A stretch of 64,000 bases of DNA from Duganella sp. Root1480D1. Its GTDB lineage: Bacteria > Pseudomonadota > Gammaproteobacteria > Burkholderiales > Burkholderiaceae_D. The position numbers were made by a program, and so were the translations under genes. The number at the start of each line of letters is the position of its first letter. Positions within the stretch are counted from its first letter, which is position 1. Below are positions 1-7,581 of the stretch, one piece after another. The notes under the pieces are model-generated. The model saw nothing but the letters and a program-made list of their open reading frames with translations, was not told the origin of the DNA and searched no databases. The stretch is taken from contig NZ_LMFZ01000005.1 of NCBI RefSeq assembly GCF_001427305.1, forward strand, positions 186,001 to 250,000. The letters run 5' to 3'.

Positions 1-308
1 TTTTCGTAGTGGCTGACAAAGCCCGGCGTCAGGATGCGCATGAAACCGGCCAACACCACAAGGTCGGGGTTGAAGCCGTCAATGACTTCCTGCAGCGCAG
101 CATCGAATGCTTCGCGGCTAGGGTAATCCTTGTTGCTGACTACTGCGGTCGGGATGCCGTGTGCGGCCGCGAATTCGAGGCCTTTGGCGTCCGCCTTATT
201 GCTGATGACGGCGGCGATGCGTGCCGGCCATTGTTCGGCCTGGGCTGCACGGACCACCGCTTCCATATTGCTTCCGCGTCCGGAAATGAGGATGACGATG
301 TTTTTCAT
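1..308 (-). CDS. purN: Phosphoribosylglycinamide formyltransferase, N-terminal part (cut by window edge)
   Basis: This is the first ~102 residues of the enzyme that formylates GAR with 10-formyl-THF in cytosolic purine synthesis. Translation on the minus strand starts MKNIVILISGRGSNMEA, the typical PurN opening with its phosphate-binding glycine loop, and continues through VISNKADAKGLEFA and VVLAGFMRILTPGFV, both family hallmarks. An in-frame ATG three codons upstream (317) is possible, but homologues start at MKN. The C-terminus lies beyond base 1. The barstar-like gene 80 bp upstream has the same orientation, so co-transcription is possible. Confidence 0.93.
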   Translation of the reverse strand, partial: MKNIVILISGRGSNMEAVVRAAQAEQWPARIAAVISNKADAKGLEFAAAHGIPTAVVSNKDYPSREAFDAALQEVIDGFNPDLVVLAGFMRILTPGFVSHYE

Positions 309-388
309 GGCCGCCATTGTACCTGCTCAGGCGAGCCAAGGCGACATTATGCTGCTGCGCAGCATTCTATGCAAGAGGGGAATGAAGT

Positions 389-787
389 CTACTCGAACGA
401 GTAAAAGACGCGGAACGGTACTTTCTTTTCGGCCCAGAAATCAGCCGCATCGCGGAACACATCCAGCAGGCACTCGCGTGCTTCACGGTCAAACTTTTGC
501 GTATTCGGCAATTGCTCGAGCACGGTCAGGAAGCCGTTCTGCTCGCCTGCCTTGGCCATGGTTTCGGTCAGGGTTTCGCGCAGGGCGTCGAAATTCTTGG
601 CGTGGGGCTTCGGGATATGGAAAGACTCGGCAATAATACCCAGGACTTGCTGCTTGGTCAGGCCGGCATGGCAATGTGCATACAAGAAATGCTGCCCCAG
701 GCGCGCTGCCTCGTCCTGCAGCTCTGCCACGCGGAAAGCGCGAATAGACTGGACTAAATTAGGCGGCACAGTTATCAACAAACTCAT
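389..787 (-). CDS. Barstar-family (barnase inhibitor-like) protein
   Basis: A 132-residue cytosolic protein. The C-terminal ~90 residues carry the barstar-like pattern IPKPHAKNFDALRETL followed by FLTVLEQLP and a terminal FRVFYSFE strand. Barstars bind and block barnase-type RNases, but many chromosomal relatives have no known partner. The start at 787 was preferred over an ATG 24 bases upstream because GAGGGAAAG lies just before it. No barnase-like RNase gene is present in the window, so the target is unknown. It may be co-transcribed with purN downstream. Confidence 0.75.
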   Translation of the reverse strand: MSLLITVPPNLVQSIRAFRVAELQDEAARLGQHFLYAHCHAGLTKQQVLGIIAESFHIPKPHAKNFDALRETLTETMAKAGEQNGFLTVLEQLPNTQKFDREARECLLDVFRDAADFWAEKKVPFRVFYSFE

Positions 788-1095
788 CTTTCCCTCAAAT
801 CGACCTATCAAGTACGAGCCGTAGGCGGGTCAATGCGCCGGGGCCGGAGCTTTCGTTTCTCCCTGTCAATCTGATTCCACGCCATAAGGGTAACGTGTTG
901 TACTCTATGAATCAACCCGAAAGTGAGTCCTAACGCAAGTTTTGTTAAAAACTTACCATATTAACCCAAAAGCATGGGGTTACATTTTGTTGCCTTACTT
1001 CCCCCATGGATACAAGCCATGGCGTTACTATTTAGGCGTGCAATTCCAATTCAACCAAAGCGAACTGCCCAAAAGACAGAAACGAGGTAAACAAA
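788..1095. other. Intergenic region between divergent genes
   Basis: These 308 bases separate the minus-strand barstar-like gene from the plus-strand glycine-zipper gene. They must hold the promoters of both. The half nearer the second gene is AT-rich (about 900-1030) and has two CCATGG palindromes around 1010-1022. No clear -35/-10 pair, RNA gene or ORF could be recognised. Confidence 0.4.
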
Positions 1096-1611
1096 ATGAA
1101 CGCCAAAACTAAATTGTTTTTCGCAGCACTGAGCCTCGGCACACTGCCGCTGGCGCAGGCACAAGCCACTGATTTTGAGGACTACGGCCGTGTGACCCGC
1201 GTCACGCCGGTGACCGAACAGATCAACCGTCCACGCCAGGAATGCCGTACCGAATATGTCCAGGTGCAGCAGCCGCAGGAACGCGGCGTCGGCGGCAGCA
1301 TCCTGGGCGGTATCCTGGGTGCGGCAGTCGGTAGCCAGGTCGGTTCCGGCCACGGCAAAACCGCGGCCACTGCGGCCGGCGCAATTGCCGGCGCCGTGAT
1401 CGGCGACCGCACGCAAAACTCCAATGCGCAGTCAGGCGCCGTACAGGAACAGGCCGTGAAGCAGTGCCGCATGGTCGACGCTTATGAAACCCGCACCACC
1501 GGCTATAACGTGGAGTACGATTACCGCGGCCGCACATATACCAATTTCATGAGCTACGACCCGGGCCAGCGGATTCGCCTGCGCGTCAATGTCGAACCGA
1601 TGAATAATTAA
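1096..1611 (+). CDS. Glycine-zipper 2TM domain envelope protein
   Basis: A 171-residue exported protein with a Sec signal peptide (MNAKTKLFFAALSLG...AQA, cleavage near residue 23). A glycine-zipper hairpin at about 66-104 (GGSILGGILGAAVGSQVGSG and AGAIAGAVIGD) resembles the 17-kDa surface antigen/SlyB superfamily. The C-terminal ~65 residues have the pattern ending YDPGQRIRLRV that often follows this zipper in proteobacterial envelope proteins. There is no lipobox cysteine, so it is probably periplasmic or outer-membrane associated but not a lipoprotein. The Shine-Dalgarno GAGG lies 9 bases before the ATG. It is monocistronic, with a terminator 26 bp after the stop. Confidence 0.82.
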   Translation: MNAKTKLFFAALSLGTLPLAQAQATDFEDYGRVTRVTPVTEQINRPRQECRTEYVQVQQPQERGVGGSILGGILGAAVGSQVGSGHGKTAATAAGAIAGAVIGDRTQNSNAQSGAVQEQAVKQCRMVDAYETRTTGYNVEYDYRGRTYTNFMSYDPGQRIRLRVNVEPMNN

Positions 1612-1636
1612 GTCCCGGGCCATCTTTCAACCCGGA

Positions 1637-1664
1637 CTGCCGGCCAGCAATGGCCGGCAGTTTT
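1637..1664 (+). terminator. Rho-independent terminator of the glycine-zipper gene
   Basis: A perfect 10-bp GC-rich stem, CTGCCGGCCA and TGGCCGGCAG, with a 4-nt loop, followed by TTTT. It sits just after the stop of the preceding gene and before the next start. Confidence 0.85.
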
Positions 1665-1711
1665 CATTTGTACGCTTGCTTGCGAGCAAGATAACGCGGG
1701 ATAATGCCGCC

Positions 1712-2497
1712 ATGCTGATTAAACGTAAATCCATCGAAAAAGAAGAGTCTTCGCGCCCCGCCACGCGAAAGCCCAAGTATGCACCGGTCACGCTTTCCGA
1801 GCTGGACGGCGTGCGCTACCTGCATTTCGGCACCGAATGGGTGCAAGGCGCCATGCGCATCCGCAAACCGGACTGGCCGGAACTCGAGTACGCTCAGCAA
1901 ATGATGGCCTGGATGCTGTGGAACGCCGCGCCTGGCCACGTTGCCCAACTGGGCCTGGGCACCGGCGCGCTGACCAAGTTCTGCTACAAGCATTTCCCGC
2001 AAGCGCAAGTCACCACGGTGGAGCTGAACCCGTCGGTGATCAGCATCGGCTATTCCATGTTCAAGCTGCCCGACAACGACGGCCGCCTCAACGTGGTCGA
2101 AATGGATGCGATGGATTACGTCACCAATCCGGACCATCACGGCACGCTGGACGCGCTGCAGGTCGACCTGTACGACGCCACCGCACGCGGCCCGGTGCTC
2201 GACACCCCGGAGTTCTACCAGGCTTGCGCCGCCTGCCTGAATGACGATGGCATCATGACCGTCAACCTGTTCGGCGACCATCCAAGCTACGCCAAGAACC
2301 TGAAGGCGATGAAGTTCGCCTTCCCGCAAGTGGTGTCGCTACCGGAGGTCCACGATGGCAACGTGGTGGCAATCGCCTTCAAAACCCGCCGCAATATCGA
2401 CGTGGCAGCGCTGGCCGAACGCGCCGCGCAAATCGTCGCCGAAACTAAACTGCCCGCAAAGTCCTGGCTCAAAGGACTGAAAGCCGCACTCGCATAA
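1712..2497 (+). CDS. Spermidine synthase-like protein (SpeE superfamily)
   Basis: About 261 residues with a Rossmann methyltransferase fold of the spermidine synthase type. The nucleotide-binding glycine motif is LGLGTGALTKF, followed by TTVELNPSVI and the acidic VEMDAMDYV segment; EWVQGAMRI resembles the SpeE N-terminal beta region. Many such stand-alone proteobacterial members are unlikely to make spermidine because they lack the full putrescine site, so the substrate is left open. The ATG at 1712 was preferred over an in-frame TTG 36 bases upstream. It ends 8 bp before the GspE/PilB-type gene and is probably co-transcribed with it. Confidence 0.8.
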   Translation: MLIKRKSIEKEESSRPATRKPKYAPVTLSELDGVRYLHFGTEWVQGAMRIRKPDWPELEYAQQMMAWMLWNAAPGHVAQLGLGTGALTKFCYKHFPQAQVTTVELNPSVISIGYSMFKLPDNDGRLNVVEMDAMDYVTNPDHHGTLDALQVDLYDATARGPVLDTPEFYQACAACLNDDGIMTVNLFGDHPSYAKNLKAMKFAFPQVVSLPEVHDGNVVAIAFKTRRNIDVAALAERAAQIVAETKLPAKSWLKGLKAALA

Positions 2498-2505
2498 GGT
2501 CACAC

Positions 2506-4269
2506 ATGGCAAAAGCACTCGATCTTCAAATTATCTTCACCTGGCTGCTGGCTGATGGAATGGTCGAGAAAGCCGAGGTCAAAGGACTTTACGCTCAGGC
2601 GCAAGGCATCTTGCGCAATACCCCCGGCGCCATGCATCCCCTGAGTGCCGTGGCGCACTGCAAGCTGATGTCGGCCAAGAGCGGCAAGCTGCTGACGCTG
2701 GACGTGCTGACCGAATGGCTGGCGCAGCGCGCCAAGCTGCCCTTCTATCGCATCGATCCGCTGAAGATCGACTTCACCAAGGTGGCGGACGTGATGTCGG
2801 CCAGCTATGCGGCACGCTTCAACATCCTGCCGGTGGAAATCACGCCGGACACGCTGACCGTGGCCACCGCCGATCCGTTCGCGCTGGAATGGGAAGCGGA
2901 AATCGCCAAGGTCGCGCGCCGCGTCATCAAGCGCGTGATCTCGAATCCTCTCGATATCTCGCAATACACCTCGCAATTCTTCTCGCTGGCCAAGTCGATC
3001 AAGCACGCCAACAAGAACACCGGCCAGGACGTCGCACTGCGCAACAACTTCGAGCAGCTCGTCGAACTCGGCAAGATGAACAAGACGGTCGACGCCAACG
3101 ACCAGCACGTGATCAACATCGTCGACTGGCTGTGGCAGTACGCCTTCGAACAGCGCGCATCGGATATCCACCTGGAGCCGAAGCGCGACCTCGGCACCAT
3201 CCGCTTCCGTATCGACGGCGTGCTGCACCAGGTGTACCAGGTGCCGGCCGTGGTGATGATCGCGATGACCGCCCGTATCAAGCTGCTGGGCCGCATGGAC
3301 GTGATCGAGAAGCGCCGCCCGCAGGACGGCCGCATCAAGACCCGTACCGCCGGCGGCCAGGAGATCGAATTGCGTCTCTCGACCCTGCCGACCGCCTTCG
3401 GCGAAAAGCTGGTGATGCGTATTTTCGATCCGGAAGTGGTGGTGAAGACCTTGCCGGAACTGGGTTTCCCGGTCGACGACGCCAAGCGCTGGGATGCGCT
3501 GACCAACCGCCCGCACGGCATCATCCTGGTCACCGGCCCGACCGGCTCGGGCAAGACCACCACGCTGTACACGACGCTGAAAACGCTGGCGACGCCGGAG
3601 GTCAACGTCTGTACGGTGGAGGACCCGATCGAGATGGTGGAAGCATCCTTCAACCAGATGCAGGTGCAGCCAGGCATCGACCTCACCTTCGCTGACGGCG
3701 TGCGCGCCCTGATGCGGCAGGACCCGGACATCATCATGGTCGGCGAGATCCGCGACCTGGAGACGGCGGAGATGGCGATCCAGGCCGCGCTGACCGGCCA
3801 CCTTGTGCTGTCCACCCTGCACACCAACGACGCGCCATCTGCCGTGATGCGCTTGCTGGAACTGGGCGTGCCCTATTACATGCTGGAAGCGACCCTGATC
3901 GGCATCATGGCGCAACGCCTGGTGCGCACGCTGTGCGTGGACTGCAAGGAAGCGGGAGGCGAACTGGCCGACGATATCTGGCAAGGCCTGAGCGGCGGCT
4001 GGGATATCGCCAAGCCCGAGAAAGTGTATCGCCCGGTCGGCTGCCCGGAATGCCGCCAGACCGGCTTCCGCGGCCGTACCGGCATCTACGAGCTGCTCAC
4101 CACCAGTGAATCCTTCAACTCCATGCTGGAAGCAGAAACCGACATTACCGCCTTGCGCAAGCAAGCGGTATCAGAGGGCATGATCCCGCTGCGCATCGCC
4201 GGCGCCTTCAAGGTGACTGAAGGCGTGACTACAGCGGAAGAAGTGCTCAAAGTGACTGCCATGGGGTGA
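2506..4269 (+). CDS. GspE/PilB-family secretion or pilus assembly ATPase
   Basis: A 587-residue cytosolic hexameric ATPase of the type II secretion/type IV pilus class. The N-terminal T2SSE_N/MshEN-like region spans about 60-170. The catalytic core has Walker A GPTGSGKT at about 344-351, the Asp box TVEDPIE, Walker B and IMVGEIRDLETAEMA, and the His box LSTLHTNDAPSA. A zinc-type four-cysteine module follows (CVDC near 477, CPEC near 512), as in PilB/GspE. No pilin, prepilin peptidase or inner-membrane platform gene lies alongside, so this is an orphan copy and the system it powers cannot be told here. The upstream SpeE-like gene is 8 bp away. Confidence 0.9.
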   Translation: MAKALDLQIIFTWLLADGMVEKAEVKGLYAQAQGILRNTPGAMHPLSAVAHCKLMSAKSGKLLTLDVLTEWLAQRAKLPFYRIDPLKIDFTKVADVMSASYAARFNILPVEITPDTLTVATADPFALEWEAEIAKVARRVIKRVISNPLDISQYTSQFFSLAKSIKHANKNTGQDVALRNNFEQLVELGKMNKTVDANDQHVINIVDWLWQYAFEQRASDIHLEPKRDLGTIRFRIDGVLHQVYQVPAVVMIAMTARIKLLGRMDVIEKRRPQDGRIKTRTAGGQEIELRLSTLPTAFGEKLVMRIFDPEVVVKTLPELGFPVDDAKRWDALTNRPHGIILVTGPTGSGKTTTLYTTLKTLATPEVNVCTVEDPIEMVEASFNQMQVQPGIDLTFADGVRALMRQDPDIIMVGEIRDLETAEMAIQAALTGHLVLSTLHTNDAPSAVMRLLELGVPYYMLEATLIGIMAQRLVRTLCVDCKEAGGELADDIWQGLSGGWDIAKPEKVYRPVGCPECRQTGFRGRTGIYELLTTSESFNSMLEAETDITALRKQAVSEGMIPLRIAGAFKVTEGVTTAEEVLKVTAMG

Positions 4270-4286
4270 CGGCAGAAAAAGGGGCT

Positions 4287-4315
4287 TTGCAAACGCCAAA
4301 ATCCTCGTATATAAT
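4287..4315 (+). promoter_or_regulatory. Sigma-70 promoter of tRNA-Lys
   Basis: -35 TTGCAA (4287-4292) and a perfect -10 TATAAT (4310-4315) with a 17-bp spacer. This puts the transcription start about 6 bases before the tRNA. The near-consensus match suits a strongly expressed stable RNA. Confidence 0.85.
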
Positions 4316-4327
4316 ACGGCCTCTTTC

Positions 4328-4403
4328 GGGTCGTTAGCTCAGTTGGTAGAGCAGCGGACTTTTAATCCGTTGGTCGCAGGTTCGAGCCCCGCACGGCCTA
4401 CCA
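4328..4403 (+). tRNA. tRNA-Lys (anticodon TTT)
   Basis: A 76-nt cloverleaf. The acceptor GGGTCGT pairs with ACGGCCT (including G-T pairs), the D arm contains AGCTCAGTTGGTAGAGC, and the anticodon loop CTTTTAA has TTT at 4361-4363. The T arm contains GGTTCGAGCCC, and the CCA end is encoded. A consensus promoter lies upstream and a terminator follows 11 bp later, so it is a single-gene unit. No integrase or attachment-site duplication was seen nearby. Confidence 0.98.
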
Positions 4404-4414
4404 GAATGAACAGG

Positions 4415-4445
4415 AAAGCCTCGTCTTCGGACGAGGCTTTTTTGT
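4415..4445 (+). terminator. UUCG-loop terminator after tRNA-Lys
   Basis: An 11-bp stem AAAGCCTCGTC/GACGAGGCTTT closed by a TTCG tetraloop and followed by a T run. This is the textbook strong intrinsic terminator for the tRNA transcript. Confidence 0.95.
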
Positions 4446-4574
4446 TTGCGCGTCGGCAAACTGTAGCTGCCGGCCGACTGATACAGCATGAGCCCATCCC
4501 TCGGGCCTTGTGCCTTGTCCGGCCTGGGCCGCATTCCTACACTGGTGCCATTCCTCCACTGCGAATTGCACACC

Positions 4575-5159
4575 ATGACTGAACTCCTGCCGCTGGTCAC
4601 CTATTGCCTCGTGATGTCGGCCACGCCCGGACCAAATAACTTCATGCTCGCCATCACCGGTGCAAATTTCGGCGGCCGCGGTGCCGTACCTGTCATTCTT
4701 GGCATCCAGGCCGGCCTGTTTGCGCAAACCATGCTGATGTGCGTAGGACTGGGAAGTGTCTTCGTCGCCTATCCATTGGCGCAACAGGTCCTGCGCATTA
4801 CCGGTGCCTTGTATCTGATCTACCTGGCATGGAAGCTCAGCGGAGCGTCCGTGGATGGAACCCAAGCCCCGAAAGCGGTGTCGTTTATCCAGGCTACCGT
4901 CTTCCAGGCGCTGAATCCCAAAAGCTGGCTGAAAGCCATCACCGTAGCTTCGGTCTTTATGCCCGCGGGACAGGATACGGTTGCCAACGCGCTGCAAGCC
5001 TCCCTGATCGGTGCACTGGTGGGAGCTCCATGCAATGCCACCTGGGCCCTGTTCGGCATATCCATTCGCCGCTTGCTGAAAGAACCGCGCATGCAGCGCA
5101 CATTCAACTTCTCCATGGCCGGCATGCTGTTCGTCCTGGCCCTGGCGTTTTTGCGCTAG
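4575..5159 (+). CDS. LysE/RhtB-family amino acid exporter
   Basis: A 194-residue integral membrane protein with about six hydrophobic segments. The family signature CLVMSATPGPNNFMLAIT near the N-terminus and FQALNPKSWLKAI in the middle are characteristic of LysE/RhtB translocators, which export amino acids or derivatives by proton antiport. The start at 4575 (MTELLPLV) matches the usual length, and longer in-frame starts add no hydrophobic segment. A MocR-type regulator starts 9 bp downstream on the same strand and is likely co-transcribed. The exported substrate is not evident. Confidence 0.88.
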   Translation: MTELLPLVTYCLVMSATPGPNNFMLAITGANFGGRGAVPVILGIQAGLFAQTMLMCVGLGSVFVAYPLAQQVLRITGALYLIYLAWKLSGASVDGTQAPKAVSFIQATVFQALNPKSWLKAITVASVFMPAGQDTVANALQASLIGALVGAPCNATWALFGISIRRLLKEPRMQRTFNFSMAGMLFVLALAFLR

Positions 5160-5168
5160 ACTCCAGGG

Positions 5169-6620
5169 ATGCTCTCCATCGACCGCACCTCTCCCGTTGC
5201 CCTGTCAAAGCAGATTGAAGACCAGCTGCGGCACCTGGTCGAAAGGCGCGCGCTGCCTGCGGGCGCCAGGCTCATGTCAATACGCCAGCTGGCGACGCAA
5301 CTGGCGGTCAGTACAAATACCGTCGTGCTGGCCTATGACCGGCTTGTCGCGGCGGGCATCATCGATTCGCATGGCACGGCGGGATTCTACGTGCGCACAA
5401 GGAGCGATGACGGCCGGTCGGCGCCGGACGAAGCCGCACTGGAAGCCGGCGAGGAACAGGAGCCTGTCTGGCTTGCGCAACAGGCAAACGACCAGCGTGC
5501 CGGCGTTTTGCTGGCCAGTAGCGGCGCTTTGCCGCCGACCTGGCTGCAAGACGCGGTACCGGCTACCGCAGTGCAAAAGGCGATCGCAAACAGCACTGCG
5601 GGCATGGCTTCGCGCTGTCCGCCCCAGGGCCTGCCGGAATTGCGCGAGCATATTGCGCTGCTCTTGCAAGGCATCGGCGCCCCCATCGATGCAGGCCAAA
5701 TCCTCACTACCTTTGGCGGCACCCATGCGATCGACCTGATTTGCCGCAGCTTCCTGCAACCCGGTGACACGGTGCTGGTGGAAGACCCTGGCTTTTTCCT
5801 GATGTTCGGCAGGCTGCGCCAGGAGGGCATTCGCCTGGTGCCCATCAAGCGGCGTCCCGAAGGCCTGGACCTGGACGCATTGGAGGCTGCCTGCCGCGAG
5901 CATCGTCCCCGCATGCTGTTCGTGCAAACGGCCTTGCACAACCCGACCGGCTGGAGCAGCAGCGCAGCCAACCTGCACAAGGTTTTGGTATTGGCGCAGC
6001 AGTACGGCTTCCTGATCGCCGAGGACGATGTGCACGGCCACTTCCAGCAAGCCCAAAGCACCCGGCTGGCATCGCTTTCCGGCCTGGATGGCGTCATTTA
6101 CTATTCCAGCTTCTGCAAGGCGCTCAGCCCTGCCCTGCGCATGGGCTATCTGGCCGCCGCGCCTGCCCTGCTCAAGGTGCTGATGCGGGCCAAGATCCAT
6201 TCGGTCATGACGACGCCTGCGCTGAACGAATATGTGCTGCTCGAAGTGCTCAGGGCTGGCAACCTGCGCAAACACCTGGACCGGCTGCAACGCAAAATCA
6301 TGGCGGCACGCAGCGCCAGTGCGCGCCAATTAAGCGCGGCAGGCGTACATTTCGAGCAGCCCGGCGACGCCGGCATTTTCCTGTGGGGCACCATGCCGGA
6401 GGGCCTGGACGTTGACCTGCTGGTGCAGGACGCCTACCGCAACAAGATCCTGCTGATGCGCGGCGCCGCCTTCTCGGCCAATGACACGCCGGACCGGCAT
6501 GTTCGCTTCAACGTGGCGTTCAGCCAGCATCCGCGCCTGAGCAAATACCTGCAAGAGCGCCTGGAGGCGGTGGCAGCGGTGCGCCGTTCATCCCTGATTT
6601 TTACCGCTCGTCACGGCTGA
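5169..6620 (+). CDS. MocR/PdxR-type regulator (GntR HTH fused to aminotransferase fold)
   Basis: 483 residues. Residues 1-75 form a GntR winged helix (SIRQLATQLAVSTNTVVLAY), and residues ~110-480 form a fold-type I PLP domain. Visible PLP-site elements are the predicted Schiff-base lysine in SSFCKALSPALRMGYLA (K317), the HNPTG motif and an AEDDVHG aspartate. MocR regulators sense PLP or an amino-acid derivative and usually control a nearby metabolic or export gene. Here the likely target is the co-oriented LysE exporter 9 bp upstream. That tandem arrangement differs from the common divergent one, so autoregulation of a bicistron is inferred. Confidence 0.9.
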   Translation: MLSIDRTSPVALSKQIEDQLRHLVERRALPAGARLMSIRQLATQLAVSTNTVVLAYDRLVAAGIIDSHGTAGFYVRTRSDDGRSAPDEAALEAGEEQEPVWLAQQANDQRAGVLLASSGALPPTWLQDAVPATAVQKAIANSTAGMASRCPPQGLPELREHIALLLQGIGAPIDAGQILTTFGGTHAIDLICRSFLQPGDTVLVEDPGFFLMFGRLRQEGIRLVPIKRRPEGLDLDALEAACREHRPRMLFVQTALHNPTGWSSSAANLHKVLVLAQQYGFLIAEDDVHGHFQQAQSTRLASLSGLDGVIYYSSFCKALSPALRMGYLAAAPALLKVLMRAKIHSVMTTPALNEYVLLEVLRAGNLRKHLDRLQRKIMAARSASARQLSAAGVHFEQPGDAGIFLWGTMPEGLDVDLLVQDAYRNKILLMRGAAFSANDTPDRHVRFNVAFSQHPRLSKYLQERLEAVAAVRRSSLIFTARHG

Positions 6621-6701
6621 CGCGCGTTCGTATCGGCGCGCTGGCGGGCTTGCACCCACCTGTCTAGCCTGCATGCTGTCTGCCACTTTCTGGAAACAGC
6701 C

Positions 6702-7571
6702 ATGCTCACGCTTCGCCACCTGAACAAGACCTACGCCAACGGCGTCCACGCCAGCAACGATATCAGCCTCGACATCCCGACCGGCCTGTTTGGCTTGCTC
6801 GGGCCGAACGGCGCCGGCAAGTCCACCCTGATGCGCACCATCGCCACGCTGCAGGAACCGGACAGCGGCACCATCCACCTGGATGGTGCCGACGTGCTGC
6901 GCGATCCGCAGGCGCTACGCCGCAAGCTGGGCTATCTGCCGCAAGACTTTGGCGTTTATCCCAAGGTCAGCGCGCTGGAGTTGCTGGACCATTTTGCCAT
7001 CCTCAAAGGCCTGACGCAGCGCGGGGAACGCAAGGAGGCGGTGGAAGCGCTGCTGCAGCAAACCAACCTGTGGGAAGCGCGCAAGCGCGCCGTGGCCAGC
7101 TATTCGGGCGGCATGCGCCAGCGCTTCGGCATTGCACAAGCCCTGCTGGGCGCACCGCGGCTGGTGATCGTCGACGAACCGACCGCCGGACTGGACCCGG
7201 ACGAACGCAATCGCTTCCTGAACCTGCTGGCCCGCATCAGTGAGCAGGTGATCGTGATCCTGTCGACCCATATCGTGGAAGACGTGACCGACCTGTGCAC
7301 GCGCATGGCCGTTATCGGCAAAGGCCGGGTACTGGTTGAAGGGGAGCCGAAGGCCGCCATTGCGACGCTACGCGGCCGCATCTGGCGCGGCGCCGTCAGC
7401 GATGCCCAGTTGCCGGAGCTGCAGCAGCGCTTCACCGTGCTGTCCTCGCGCCTGGTGGGCGGCAAGCCGCAGGTCAATATTTACGCCGACCACCAACCGG
7501 ACAGCGGCTTTACCCAGGTCGAACCGGGCCTGGAAGACGTCTACTTCCTGCAATTGCGCGAAGCTGCCTGA
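6702..7571 (+). CDS. ABC transporter ATP-binding protein partnered with the permease-peptidase fusion
   Basis: A 289-residue ABC-2-type ATPase. Walker A is GPNGAGKST (34-42), the Q loop GYLPQDFG, the signature YSGGMRQR (134-140), Walker B LVIVDEPTAGLD (from 154) and the switch STHIVED. The C-terminal ~70 residues are an accessory extension ending GLEDVYFLQL, typical of CcmA/NatA-like exporters. The permease-M1 fusion starts 10 bp after the stop, so the two almost certainly form one transporter. Substrate unknown. Confidence 0.92.
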   Translation: MLTLRHLNKTYANGVHASNDISLDIPTGLFGLLGPNGAGKSTLMRTIATLQEPDSGTIHLDGADVLRDPQALRRKLGYLPQDFGVYPKVSALELLDHFAILKGLTQRGERKEAVEALLQQTNLWEARKRAVASYSGGMRQRFGIAQALLGAPRLVIVDEPTAGLDPDERNRFLNLLARISEQVIVILSTHIVEDVTDLCTRMAVIGKGRVLVEGEPKAAIATLRGRIWRGAVSDAQLPELQQRFTVLSSRLVGGKPQVNIYADHQPDSGFTQVEPGLEDVYFLQLREAA

Positions 7572-7581
7572 GGACCGCACC

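Noticed and set aside
4328..4403. tRNA-Lys as an integration site
   Set aside because: No integrase and no repeated 3' end of the tRNA were found downstream; the following genes are ordinary LysE and MocR genes.
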